DNA of 5,039 bases from an uncultured Opitutia bacterium (lineage in GTDB: Bacteria; Verrucomicrobiota; Verrucomicrobiia; Opitutales; UBA953): the NCBI GenBank assembly GCA_903829855.1, contig CAIKRN010000053.1, positions 1 to 5,039 of the forward strand, given 5' to 3'. Under the pieces are notes generated by a model. The model was not told where the DNA came from and made no database searches. It worked only from the letters and a program-made list of their open reading frames with translations. This document shows, piece after piece, positions 1 to 5,039 of this stretch. Position 1 is the first letter of the stretch. Each line of letters starts with the position of its first letter. The translations under genes were made by a program, and so were the position numbers.

Positions 1-243
1 CGTGAATTCTAGCGGCAGATTGCCACCATCTTTGACCGCTGGACTGGTCAAAGCGAAGTTCGGAGTAGGATTCGGCACGGGCTTTGCCGCCGCGACTAAG
101 TCTACCGAACCTTTGGGGGGCTCACCGCCTTTGCCGCCCTTGCCACCCTTACCTTTGCCGTCTTCGGGTGCGGCGGAAAGCAGGGAAGCCGAAAGCACAG
201 CGACGAGAGCCAATGGGAGTAGAAAACGGTGGGGAGCATTCAT
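1..243 (-). CDS. Secreted YbhB/YbcL-type PEBP (Raf kinase inhibitor-like) protein, N-terminal part
   Basis: The first 81 codons are visible; the gene leaves the window at base 1. Residues 1-25 form a signal peptide: a short start, a hydrophobic core LLPLALVAVL, then an SAA-type cleavage region. Next come a Gly/Lys-rich stretch (residues 29-45, GKGKGGKGGKGG) and a Pro/Ala linker to about residue 61. The recognisable domain starts at residue 63 with FALTSPAVKDGGNLPLEFT, which matches the typical opening of bacterial YbhB/YbcL proteins (LTSPAFKDGGPIP...T). That family has the phosphatidylethanolamine-binding fold; its ligands in bacteria are mostly unknown. The ligand-pocket residues lie outside the window. 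The ATG at 243 is chosen because it gives a complete signal peptide; no Shine-Dalgarno sequence is evident. It is the last of three consecutive genes for secreted proteins, 49 nt after the sulfatase. Family assignment rests on a short match, so it is likely but not certain. Confidence 0.75.
   Translation of the reverse strand, partial: MNAPHRFLLPLALVAVLSASLLSAAPEDGKGKGGKGGKGGEPPKGSVDLVAAAKPVPNPTPNFALTSPAVKDGGNLPLEFT
109..159 (-). repeat. Gly/Lys-rich low-complexity module in the PEBP protein
   Basis: Codons 29-45 of the PEBP gene encode GKGKGGKGGKGGEPPKG. The DNA has a rough 9-nt period (Gly-Gly-Lys codons). Similar modules occur in the two upstream secreted proteins. Here the module sits between signal peptide and domain rather than at the C terminus. 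Confidence 0.8.
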
Positions 244-255
244 CAAAGTGAAATC

Positions 256-261
256 AGTATA
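256..261 (-). promoter_or_regulatory. Possible -10 box for the PEBP gene
   Basis: The minus strand reads TATACT here, one mismatch from TATAAT. No convincing -35 element lies 16-18 nt upstream, and the transcript leader would be only a few bases. It may be chance; read-through from the sulfatase gene is at least as likely to drive the PEBP gene. Confidence 0.2.
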
Positions 262-271
262 GCAGAAGATG

Positions 272-290
272 CCTTAAGCGAAGGTTAAGG
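272..290 (-). terminator. Small hairpin between sulfatase and PEBP genes
   Basis: Perfect 6-bp inverted repeat CCTTAA / TTAAGG around a 7-nt loop, starting 2 nt after the sulfatase stop codon. There is no clear run of U after it on the minus strand, so at best it is a weak or partial terminator, or a 3'-end processing or stability hairpin that could lower expression of the PEBP gene. Confidence 0.3.
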
Positions 291-292
291 AC

Positions 293-1594
293 TCACTTTG
301 GCGGCCCTTTGCCTTTTCCTTTACCCCCACCACCCGGACCACCTTGGCGGCCCTTGTCTACCGGTAGCCCGGCCTTGAGCGTATCGAGTTCTGCCCCCAG
401 CTTGACCGCGACCTCCGGCTGCTTAGCCCATTCATCCTTCGTTTCCGCGATATCGTTTTTAAGGTTATAAAGTGACCGCTGCCCGTCAGCCGTTTCGATC
501 AGCTTCCAATCACCGTCAAACAGGGCGATCTCATGTGAGGCCACCAAAAAAGGGGGACGATTCACCGGCTTGCCCGAAGCGATCGCTGGCCACTGACTCG
601 CGCCATCAATCTTAAGTTCGGAAGGCAGTTTAAGATTCAAGGCCCCCATGATGGTCGGGAAGAGATCGATGATCGCGACCGCATGATTCAGTGCGACGCC
701 CGCCGGCACACGCCCAGGCCAGCGGACAATCGCCGGCGTCCGAATACCACCCTCGTAGACCGTGTCCTTGTAGCTGCGTAGCGGGAAATTTGAGCCCGTC
801 CGGCGAGGGGCGCCATTATCTGAGACGAAAATGACCAACGTGTTATCCCGCAGACCTTGCTCATCGAGTGCGGTCAAGATGCGGCCGATACCAATGTCGA
901 GCCCTTCAACGACCGCGGCGTAAAGGCCGTCGGACTTATGTTTGGCGACCAGGTCTTCCGGTGCGGCCAAATCGATATGTGGGGCGTTAAAGGCTACCTC
1001 GAGGAAAAAGGGCTTCGTCTTATCCCGATTCTTAATCTGCTTCACGGCATCGTCGGCGAAAAGGTAGGTCGTATAGCCTTCCTCCGCGATTTGTTTTCCG
1101 TCGCGCTGCCAATCCGCTCGCCCGCGCTTGTCGGTGTGTTGGAAGTAATCCACATCGCCGCTCATGAACCCATAGAAATGCTCAAAGCCATTCCCAATGG
1201 CATTATTGGTATTACCAATATGCCATTTCCCGATGAGCGAGGTCTGATAGCCCGCCGCCTTTAAGCTCGCAGGCAGGGTAGGGGTGCCCTTCGGAATACC
1301 TGCCTGAGCTGGGCCAATAACATCGACGATACCAAAGCGACGCGGAAGAATGCCGGTGAGCAAGCCCGCCCGGGCGGGACTGCAAACAGGATAGGCATAG
1401 AACCGCTGCAACTCGATGCCTTCCTTCGCCAATCGATTCAGAGCCGGTGTGGTGATCTTTGGGTTGCGCGTGCCGATATCATTCCAGCCCAAGTCATCGG
1501 CCACGATGACCAAGACATTGGGAGGAGTTGCGGTCGATTGACCGCGAGCCGGGAGCGTGGCGGCGAGGAGTAAAAGGCAAAAGAGAATGCGCAT
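293..1594 (-). CDS. Secreted formylglycine-dependent sulfatase (arylsulfatase-like)
   Basis: 433 aa. It should hydrolyse a sulfate ester outside the cytoplasm; substrate not predictable, with sulfated polysaccharide likely from family knowledge. Residues 1-18 are a signal peptide (hydrophobic core LFCLLLLAATL, probable cut after ARG). The alkaline-phosphatase-like fold shows all the usual parts: metal ligands in ADDLG (D33, D34); the complete sulfatase signature PVCSPARAGLLTG with C71 as the residue converted to formylglycine and R75; the second signature GYQTSLIGKWHIG with K123 and H125; H206 in APH; D259-N260 in SDNGAP; and K276 followed by YEGGIRTP. It therefore looks active, provided a formylglycine-generating or anSME-type maturase exists elsewhere; none is in the window. 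It ends in a Gly/Lys-rich tail (415-433). The ATG at 1594 lies 9 nt after the YHYH stop; no close Shine-Dalgarno is seen, so translation may be coupled. A large quasi-palindrome sits in the gene just after the GKWH codons. Confidence 0.95.
   Translation of the reverse strand: MRILFCLLLLAATLPARGQSTATPPNVLVIVADDLGWNDIGTRNPKITTPALNRLAKEGIELQRFYAYPVCSPARAGLLTGILPRRFGIVDVIGPAQAGIPKGTPTLPASLKAAGYQTSLIGKWHIGNTNNAIGNGFEHFYGFMSGDVDYFQHTDKRGRADWQRDGKQIAEEGYTTYLFADDAVKQIKNRDKTKPFFLEVAFNAPHIDLAAPEDLVAKHKSDGLYAAVVEGLDIGIGRILTALDEQGLRDNTLVIFVSDNGAPRRTGSNFPLRSYKDTVYEGGIRTPAIVRWPGRVPAGVALNHAVAIIDLFPTIMGALNLKLPSELKIDGASQWPAIASGKPVNRPPFLVASHEIALFDGDWKLIETADGQRSLYNLKNDIAETKDEWAKQPEVAVKLGAELDTLKAGLPVDKGRQGGPGGGGKGKGKGPPK
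296..352 (-). repeat. Gly/Lys-rich C-terminal tail of the sulfatase
   Basis: Codons 415-433 encode a tail with GGPGGGGKGKGKGPPK at the very end, beyond the sulfatase fold. It is basic and low in complexity, and resembles the tail of the YHYH protein (GGK repeats, GPP) and the internal module of the PEBP protein. Confidence 0.8.
1196..1227. repeat. 32-bp quasi-palindrome inside the sulfatase gene
   Basis: Arms are AATGGCAT (1196-1203) plus ATTGGTA (1205-1211), and TACCAAT (1213-1219) plus ATGCCATT (1220-1227). T1204 is an unpaired bulge and T1212 the centre, so 15 base pairs are matched. On the minus strand it encodes residues from the GKWHIG catalytic motif into the following N-T-N-N-A-I loop. 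In mRNA it would fold into a hairpin of about 14 bp with a 3-nt loop and one bulge. Confidence 0.85.
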
Positions 1595-1603
1595 CGTTGG
1601 AGA

Positions 1604-2641
1604 TTATTTTCCTTCAGGAGGACCGCCGCCGGGAGGGCCGCCGCCGGGAGGACCCTTCTTGCCCCCCTTGCCACCTTTGCCGCCCTTACCACCATCTCCG
1701 CCCGTCTTGGTAGCATCGCAAACATCGACATCACCGAGCGATGCAGTGCCCAACGGGCCTTTGAATCCCCCTAGGATATAGGGCCAGACATCCGTCACGT
1801 GGTAATGGTAACCCAAGCCACCATGATCATGCCCGTGGATGGCATCCAGGTCCTTGGGCTTGCTGCCGTCGGGCTCCGTCGGTCCACGGACGGCGAAACC
1901 ATCTAAGGCGAAGCCGACGACCTTGCCAGTCGTGTCATGATCCATAACGGACGGGGCGCGGTGGTAATGGTATTCATGCCCGAACCCCGTATGACCGCCC
2001 TTGGGATCAAGCGGGGCGATATTATGAAAGGCCGTGATTCGGTCCACCGGCTCGGGCGGGAAGAAGCGGACCCCGTTCGTGCTGATACCCAAACCGGAGC
2101 GAGGCGAGAATCGTGCCTGTCGCAACATCGTGAGCTTCGCCAAGGCCTGGGGGTTCTTGGGCAGAAAGATGGTCACGATTTGTTCGATGGGCTGCAGCTC
2201 AATCACGGAGTTAGTCACTCCGCCCTTCAGGGCATCGTCATAACTCCAGCCACCGAGTTCCTGACGGGCAACCTTATCGAACTCCGTGCGATCTTTGGTA
2301 CGGTGCACGGTCCCGTCGGCTTCGAACATATTCCAGCCACGCGTGTTGAGTAGCTTCAAGTATTCGGCGTCGACCCGGTAAAGCTTCTTATCGACGGTGT
2401 CCTCCCAGTAACCGCCTTTGTCTTGCAGGGTCGCCGGCGACCAGGGGCCCATCGCGTGATCAGTCGGCAGGGAGCGAACGACGACCTTGTAAACGGTAGC
2501 TTTGCTGCCATCGCTCAGCGTACCTTCGATTTCGGTGATGGGTTTGACGAGGGCGCGCTTATCGAAGAGCGCGATGACATCCTGTTGGCTGGCGGCGGCA
2601 AGAGCCGAGGTCGCAAGAAGCAATGAGAGCAGGGGGGGCAT
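1604..2641 (-). CDS. Secreted YHYH-domain protein with Gly/Lys/Pro-rich tail
   Basis: 345 aa from the chosen ATG at 2641. Residues 1-17 form a clear signal peptide (PPLLSLLLATSALAAA), so the protein is exported. Residues 140-300 carry the YHYH domain (Pfam YHYH type): ISTNGVRFFPP (186-196), GHEYHYHRAP (221-230), GFALDGFAVRGP (243-254), a His cluster HGHDHGG (269-275) and a second YHYH at 278-281. The domain's function is not established; the dense histidines suggest metal binding, which is inference. The region before it (20-135) is not recognised. Residues 314-345 are low complexity: GGK repeats, then GPPGGG repeats. A longer reading from GTG at 2746 would overlap truA and bury the signal peptide behind 35 residues, so it is less likely. 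No Shine-Dalgarno precedes the ATG. The sulfatase starts 9 nt after the stop, so the two genes are almost certainly cotranscribed. Confidence 0.88.
   Translation of the reverse strand: MPPLLSLLLATSALAAASQQDVIALFDKRALVKPITEIEGTLSDGSKATVYKVVVRSLPTDHAMGPWSPATLQDKGGYWEDTVDKKLYRVDAEYLKLLNTRGWNMFEADGTVHRTKDRTEFDKVARQELGGWSYDDALKGGVTNSVIELQPIEQIVTIFLPKNPQALAKLTMLRQARFSPRSGLGISTNGVRFFPPEPVDRITAFHNIAPLDPKGGHTGFGHEYHYHRAPSVMDHDTTGKVVGFALDGFAVRGPTEPDGSKPKDLDAIHGHDHGGLGYHYHVTDVWPYILGGFKGPLGTASLGDVDVCDATKTGGDGGKGGKGGKGGKKGPPGGGPPGGGPPEGK
1607..1702 (-). repeat. Gly/Lys then Gly/Pro low-complexity tail of the YHYH protein
   Basis: Codons 314-345 encode three to four GGK units, KKG, then GPPGGGPPGGGPPEGK. 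It resembles the tail of the neighbouring sulfatase and the linker of the PEBP protein. It follows the YHYH domain directly and is probably a disordered, basic C terminus. Confidence 0.85.
1621..1650. repeat. Two tandem 15-bp repeats
   Basis: Two adjacent 15-bp units (gaccgccgccgggag and ggccgccgccgggag) differ at one base. They encode the GGGPP units in the tail of the YHYH protein. Such short GC-rich repeats can expand or contract by slippage in steps of five residues, so tail length may differ between strains. Confidence 0.85.
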
Positions 2642-2729
2642 GAATGAAAGGAGTTTTCGTTCATTAAAAACCAAAGCCAAGCGATTGTTTCCAGCACCTG
2701 AATATAAATACTGACAACTTAATCTCCGC
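2642..2729 (-). promoter_or_regulatory. Gap between truA and the YHYH gene, probable promoter region
   Basis: This AT-rich 88-nt gap is the only sizeable non-coding space before the YHYH-sulfatase-PEBP cluster. The minus strand has TATATT at 2706-2701, one mismatch from a -10 box, which would give a leader of roughly 50 nt. No good -35 sits at the right distance; TTGTCA at 2717-2712 is too close to pair with it. The exact promoter is therefore unassigned. A weak 5-bp inverted repeat (AATCT/AGATT, 2721-2737) straddles the truA stop and is too small to call a terminator. Confidence 0.35.
2643..2665 (-). promoter_or_regulatory. Inverted repeat just upstream of the YHYH start codon
   Basis: Perfect 6-bp arms AATGAA (2643-2648) and TTCATT (2660-2665) around 11 nt, ending one base before the ATG. 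In mRNA it would be a weak hairpin in the ribosome-binding region. It could also be an operator. Arms this short may arise by chance. Confidence 0.25.
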
Positions 2730-3560
2730 TTAAGATTCGCGCTCACTTCGCGGCTTCGGGTGTAGAAAGTCTCCGGAGTTATAAAGCACTTTCTCCATGA
2801 ACAATCCCCGCGCCGGGGCGGTCGGAACCTCTGAGGTAATTTGGCGTTCCTTGCGGTATTCGATCAATCGAGCGACCGTCATCTTGCCTTCTCCGACGCG
2901 AAGCAGGCCGCCTACCAGCCGGCGGACCATCTTATAAAGAAAACCGCTCCCTTCGGCGATGACAGTGATCCGCTTACCCCGACGGCGAACCTCGAGGCGA
3001 CGGAGGTTTTTCACCGGATTCTCCTGCTCCATCCCCTGACCATGATTGGCACCGAAAGCGTAGAAGTCATGCTTACCGAGGAGCATCTTCGCGGCTTTGC
3101 GCATCAACTTCACATCTACAGATTTGGTCCCTAATCCCAGGCAGAAACGAGCCTCCCAAGGCGGCGGGTAGCCATCACAGATCTCATAGCGGTACCGCTT
3201 GCCGGTGGCGTGCCATCGACAGTGGAAGTCAGGCGAAACGCGGCGCAGCGTGGTGACCAATAAGCCGTTCTGCTCGCAGGCATTAATTGCGTGGACAAGG
3301 TAACTGCAGGGATGCGGCCAGAAGGCGTCGAAGTGGAAGCGCTGGCCCACACTATGAACCCCGGAATCCGTGCGACCGCTACCATGGATATCAATCGGAG
3401 TCTTCAGAATCCGGGAAAGGCGCGCTTCAATTTCACCCTCGATGGAGACGCGGCCGCTCTGCACCTGCCAGCCGATGTGATCCGTGCCATCATAGGCGAT
3501 CGTCGCCAGGAAGCGTTCCAGCTTCGGCTTAAAAGGTTTCTTGGGCTTAGACGGAGGCAT
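2730..3560 (-). CDS. truA: tRNA pseudouridine(38-40) synthase TruA
   Basis: 276 aa, a normal length for the family. TruA converts uridines 38, 39 and 40 of the tRNA anticodon stem-loop to pseudouridine in the cytoplasm. Visible hallmarks in order: a Lys/Pro-rich N terminus (1-16); the strand ATIAYDGTDHIGWQVQ (19-34); the catalytic loop GSGRTDSGVHS with D65 as nucleophile; FHCRWHATGKRYRYEI (112-127) with the conserved tyrosine at Y123; and the C-terminal motifs GSGFLYKMVRRLVGGLLRVG and PTAPARGLFMEKVLY. The N-terminal ATG is 2 nt after the ruvX stop, so the two are cotranscribed; the family core begins near residue 17, leaving a short basic extension. The last residues (GDFLHPKPRSERES) run beyond the usual end. 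No Shine-Dalgarno of note. All key residues are present, so it should be active. Confidence 0.96.
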   Translation of the reverse strand: MPPSKPKKPFKPKLERFLATIAYDGTDHIGWQVQSGRVSIEGEIEARLSRILKTPIDIHGSGRTDSGVHSVGQRFHFDAFWPHPCSYLVHAINACEQNGLLVTTLRRVSPDFHCRWHATGKRYRYEICDGYPPPWEARFCLGLGTKSVDVKLMRKAAKMLLGKHDFYAFGANHGQGMEQENPVKNLRRLEVRRRGKRITVIAEGSGFLYKMVRRLVGGLLRVGEGKMTVARLIEYRKERQITSEVPTAPARGLFMEKVLYNSGDFLHPKPRSERES

Positions 3561-3562
3561 AC

Positions 3563-4000
3563 TCAGGCACCGATACCGCGACTATTGAGATAATCCTGGA
3601 GTAGGACCGCGGCCGCACGGGAGTCGCGCTCGCCTGAACGGGCTTGTTCCTGACGTTCTTTCGCCGAGCGGGGCTTACGCCCACCGATATCGTCGGCCGC
3701 CTGGCTCGTCAGGGCTTCATCAACTTTTTCGATCGGCAAGTGGAAGCGCCGGTTCAATTCGGCCGCAAAGACATCGACTTCATCGCACCGCTTAGTCCGC
3801 TCGCCTTCCACGGAGAGAGGGTAGCCGAGCACCAGTTGCGTAACCTTCAAACGTGTAATCTCTTTACCAATCTGGGCGAAACGCATTTCGGGATCCTCGG
3901 CCACCGCGGCGGGCAGCGGAAAGGCGAACCCCAGCTCATCGGCATGACTCAGCCCGACCCTACGGGAGCCATAGTCGATGCCGAGGAAGACCTTTGCCAC
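3563..4000 (-). CDS. ruvX: RuvX/YqgF-type Holliday-junction-resolvase-like nuclease (16S rRNA processing)
   Basis: 145 aa from a GTG at 4000, a typical length for the family. YqgF/RuvX has an RNase H-like fold; in E. coli it takes part in maturing the 5' end of 16S rRNA, and it was earlier proposed as a Holliday junction resolvase. Visible motifs: VFLGIDYGSRRVGLSHADELG with catalytic D9; VLGYPLSVEGERT at about 57-69; VDEALTS with E95; and RDSRAAAVLLQDYL with D126. The acidic triad is complete. The same frame is open up to an ATG at 4093, adding 31 residues with four cysteines (C-x2-C-x3-C-x4-C). That ATG has a Shine-Dalgarno-like GGTGAGGA, but the added part is outside the family core and its start overlaps the divergent moeB start, so GTG is preferred. 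No other start codon lies between. truA follows after 2 nt. Confidence 0.9.
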   Translation of the reverse strand: MAKVFLGIDYGSRRVGLSHADELGFAFPLPAAVAEDPEMRFAQIGKEITRLKVTQLVLGYPLSVEGERTKRCDEVDVFAAELNRRFHLPIEKVDEALTSQAADDIGGRKPRSAKERQEQARSGERDSRAAAVLLQDYLNSRGIGA

Positions 4001-4057
4001 GGACTCAAGTTGGTAGACCTTGGGGCAGAATTCAACCCGACACGTCGGCGGGCAGGT

Positions 4058-4086
4058 TTGACAGGGTTTGTTTGTGGTCTTCCTAT
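4058..4086 (+). promoter_or_regulatory. Possible moeB promoter giving a leaderless transcript
   Basis: A perfect TTGACA (4058-4063) is followed, after a 17-nt spacer, by TCCTAT (4081-4086), which matches the -10 consensus at only three of six bases. Transcription from it would start at about the A of the moeB ATG. The -35 match is good and the position apt; the -10 is poor. If ruvX starts at 4093, this element lies inside ruvX. Confidence 0.35.
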
Positions 4087-4091
4087 GAGCC

Positions 4092-5039
4092 ATGCCGGCG
4101 AATCCTCACCTCAGCGACCACGAGCGAGCTCTCTATGCCCGCCAAATGCGTCTGCCCGGAGTAGGGGAGGCTGGTCAAATCAGGCTGAGGGACGCCAAGG
4201 TGCTGATTCTTGGCGCGGGTGGCCTTGGTTCACCTGCTGGACTGTACCTCGCTGCGGCGGGCATTAGTCAGCTCGGCATCGCCGACCCCGATAAAGTGGA
4301 AATCTCTAATCTTCACCGTCAGATTATCCACGGGTTTGATACGCTTGGCCTCCCCAAGACCGTTTCGGCCGCCGAGGCCCTCTCGGAAATCAATCCAGGT
4401 GCCCGCATCGCACTCCACCCGGAAGGGCTTAAGCCCGAGAATGCCGCCGAGCTCATTTCGCGTTATGACCTCGTGCTAGACTGCACAGATAATTTTGCCA
4501 CGCGCTTCCTGGCGGCTGATGCCTGCGTCCTCGCAGGTCGGCCTTTAATCCATGGCAGCGTCCTCCGTGGCGAAGGACAAGTCGGGGTCTTTCTTCCCGG
4601 CCGAGGCTGCTATCGGTGCATCTACCCGGTCATGCCAGATGCGGCCTCCGTGCCGACGTGCGCAGAGGCCGGCGTCTTTGGCGCCACCTGCGGGATAGTC
4701 GGATCATGGATGGCCGCGGAATCCATTGCCGTCATTCTCGGGCAGCGGACAGAATCCAAGATGCTGGTCATCGATGCCCAGGCAGGAACTTCCCGAGTCT
4801 TGAAACTGGCCGCCGACTCGGCTTGCCCGGCCTGTGGTGCGGCCGCAGTCATTAAGGATCTTATTCCCGCCCGCTACACCGCCACCACCTGCGCCACCCC
4901 TCCCATGACCGATCACCCCATTGAAATCACCGTCGAAGAGGCCAGCCGTCAGCTCTCCTCGGCCACGCCACCCCTTTTGATTGATGTCCGTGAAGCCGAT
5001 GAACATGCGGTCTGCCGCATCGAGGGAGCCAAACTAATC
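4092..5039 (+). CDS. moeB: MoeB/MoeZ-type sulfur-carrier adenylyltransferase with rhodanese domain, 3' end missing
   Basis: 316 codons are visible and the gene runs off the window. The E1-like enzyme adenylates the C-terminal glycine of a sulfur carrier (MoaD or ThiS type) for molybdenum-cofactor, thiamine or related sulfur transfer. Seen: the N-terminal helix LSDHERALYARQMRLP (7-22); the nucleotide loop VLILGAGGLGSP (37-48); the acidic ATP-site segment IADPDKVEISNLHRQ (63-77) with N73, R76 and Q77; K89; the magnesium-site Asp in DCTDN (130-134); zinc cysteines C173/C176 and C245/C248; and PTCAEAGVFG with C190. From about residue 277 a rhodanese domain begins (PLLIDVREADEH...RIEGA), as in MoeZ/MOCS3-type fusions; its active-site cysteine is beyond the window. 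ATG at 4092 is the only usable start: an in-frame TGA lies one codon upstream, and the next ATG (codon 19) would lose the conserved helix. The acceptor carrier is not shown here, so MoaD versus ThiS remains open. Confidence 0.93.
   Translation, partial: MPANPHLSDHERALYARQMRLPGVGEAGQIRLRDAKVLILGAGGLGSPAGLYLAAAGISQLGIADPDKVEISNLHRQIIHGFDTLGLPKTVSAAEALSEINPGARIALHPEGLKPENAAELISRYDLVLDCTDNFATRFLAADACVLAGRPLIHGSVLRGEGQVGVFLPGRGCYRCIYPVMPDAASVPTCAEAGVFGATCGIVGSWMAAESIAVILGQRTESKMLVIDAQAGTSRVLKLAADSACPACGAAAVIKDLIPARYTATTCATPPMTDHPIEITVEEASRQLSSATPPLLIDVREADEHAVCRIEGAKLI

Noticed and set aside
109..163. CRISPR-like or satellite array from the periodic GCC/CTT pattern
   Set aside because: Units are about 9 nt, in frame and inside a coding region; there are no spacers, so this is a low-complexity protein segment.
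2..262. 86-codon open frame on the + strand with proline-rich stretch
   Set aside because: Antisense to the PEBP gene; the PPLPPLPPL run is simply the complement of the Gly/Lys codons.
857..1264. 135-codon open frame on the + strand
   Set aside because: Entirely antisense to the sulfatase, whose catalytic motifs are complete; no recognisable protein features.
1438..1734. 98-codon open frame on the minus strand between the YHYH and sulfatase genes
   Set aside because: It overlaps the end of one real gene and the start of the next in a different frame and shows no domain.
1822..1831. Perfect 10-bp palindrome CATGATCATG
   Set aside because: Explained by the codons for His-Asp-His in the YHYH protein; a palindrome of this length is expected by chance.
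1937..2353. 138-codon open frame on the + strand
   Set aside because: Entirely antisense to the YHYH domain; its residues look like a mirror of the real codons and no family is recognised.
3644..4267. 207-codon open frame on the + strand
   Set aside because: It lies antisense to ruvX and then runs into moeB in another frame. Both of those have clear family motifs, and the translated product shows no recognisable domain.

Overview
The window looks like a chromosomal segment of a marine-type Verrucomicrobiota bacterium, possibly from the Opitutae. This is inferred from the RuvX sequence style (GLSHADELGFAFPLPAA), the secreted sulfatase next to a YHYH-domain protein, the moderate GC content and the general lack of strong Shine-Dalgarno sequences. 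It is an inference, not a database result. Six protein genes fill almost the whole window. There are no rRNAs, tRNAs, CRISPR arrays or insertion sequences, and no gene-free stretch longer than about 100 bases.

Layout: from the right, a moeB/moeZ-type E1-like adenylyltransferase with a C-terminal rhodanese domain runs on the + strand from 4092 and leaves the window. Everything else is on the minus strand and reads right to left: ruvX/yqgF (start 4000 or 4093), truA (3560-2730), a secreted YHYH-domain protein (2641-1604), a secreted formylglycine-type sulfatase (1594-293) and the first 81 codons of a secreted YbhB/YbcL-type PEBP (Raf kinase inhibitor-like) protein (243-1). ruvX and truA are 2 nt apart and are a housekeeping pair. 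The YHYH and sulfatase genes are 9 nt apart, with the PEBP gene 49 nt further on. These three form a secreted-protein cluster, probably with its own promoter in the 88-nt gap after truA.

The most notable signals are these. (1) All three secreted proteins, although of unrelated folds, carry a short Gly/Lys-rich low-complexity module of GGK/GKG type. It lies after the signal peptide in the PEBP protein and at the extreme C terminus in the other two, which suggests a shared surface, matrix or polyanion-binding tag. (2) A 32-bp quasi-palindrome, with a 15-bp stem, one bulged base and a 1-nt centre, lies inside the sulfatase gene directly after the catalytic GKWH motif. It is too long to be comfortable as chance and looks like a template-switch scar or a functional RNA/DNA structure. 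(3) The moeB start codon and the upstream candidate ruvX start codon share the palindrome CATG, and a perfect TTGACA sits so that moeB could be transcribed leaderless. How the YHYH, sulfatase and PEBP proteins work together is not known from the sequence; extracellular processing of sulfated polysaccharide is the most economical guess.
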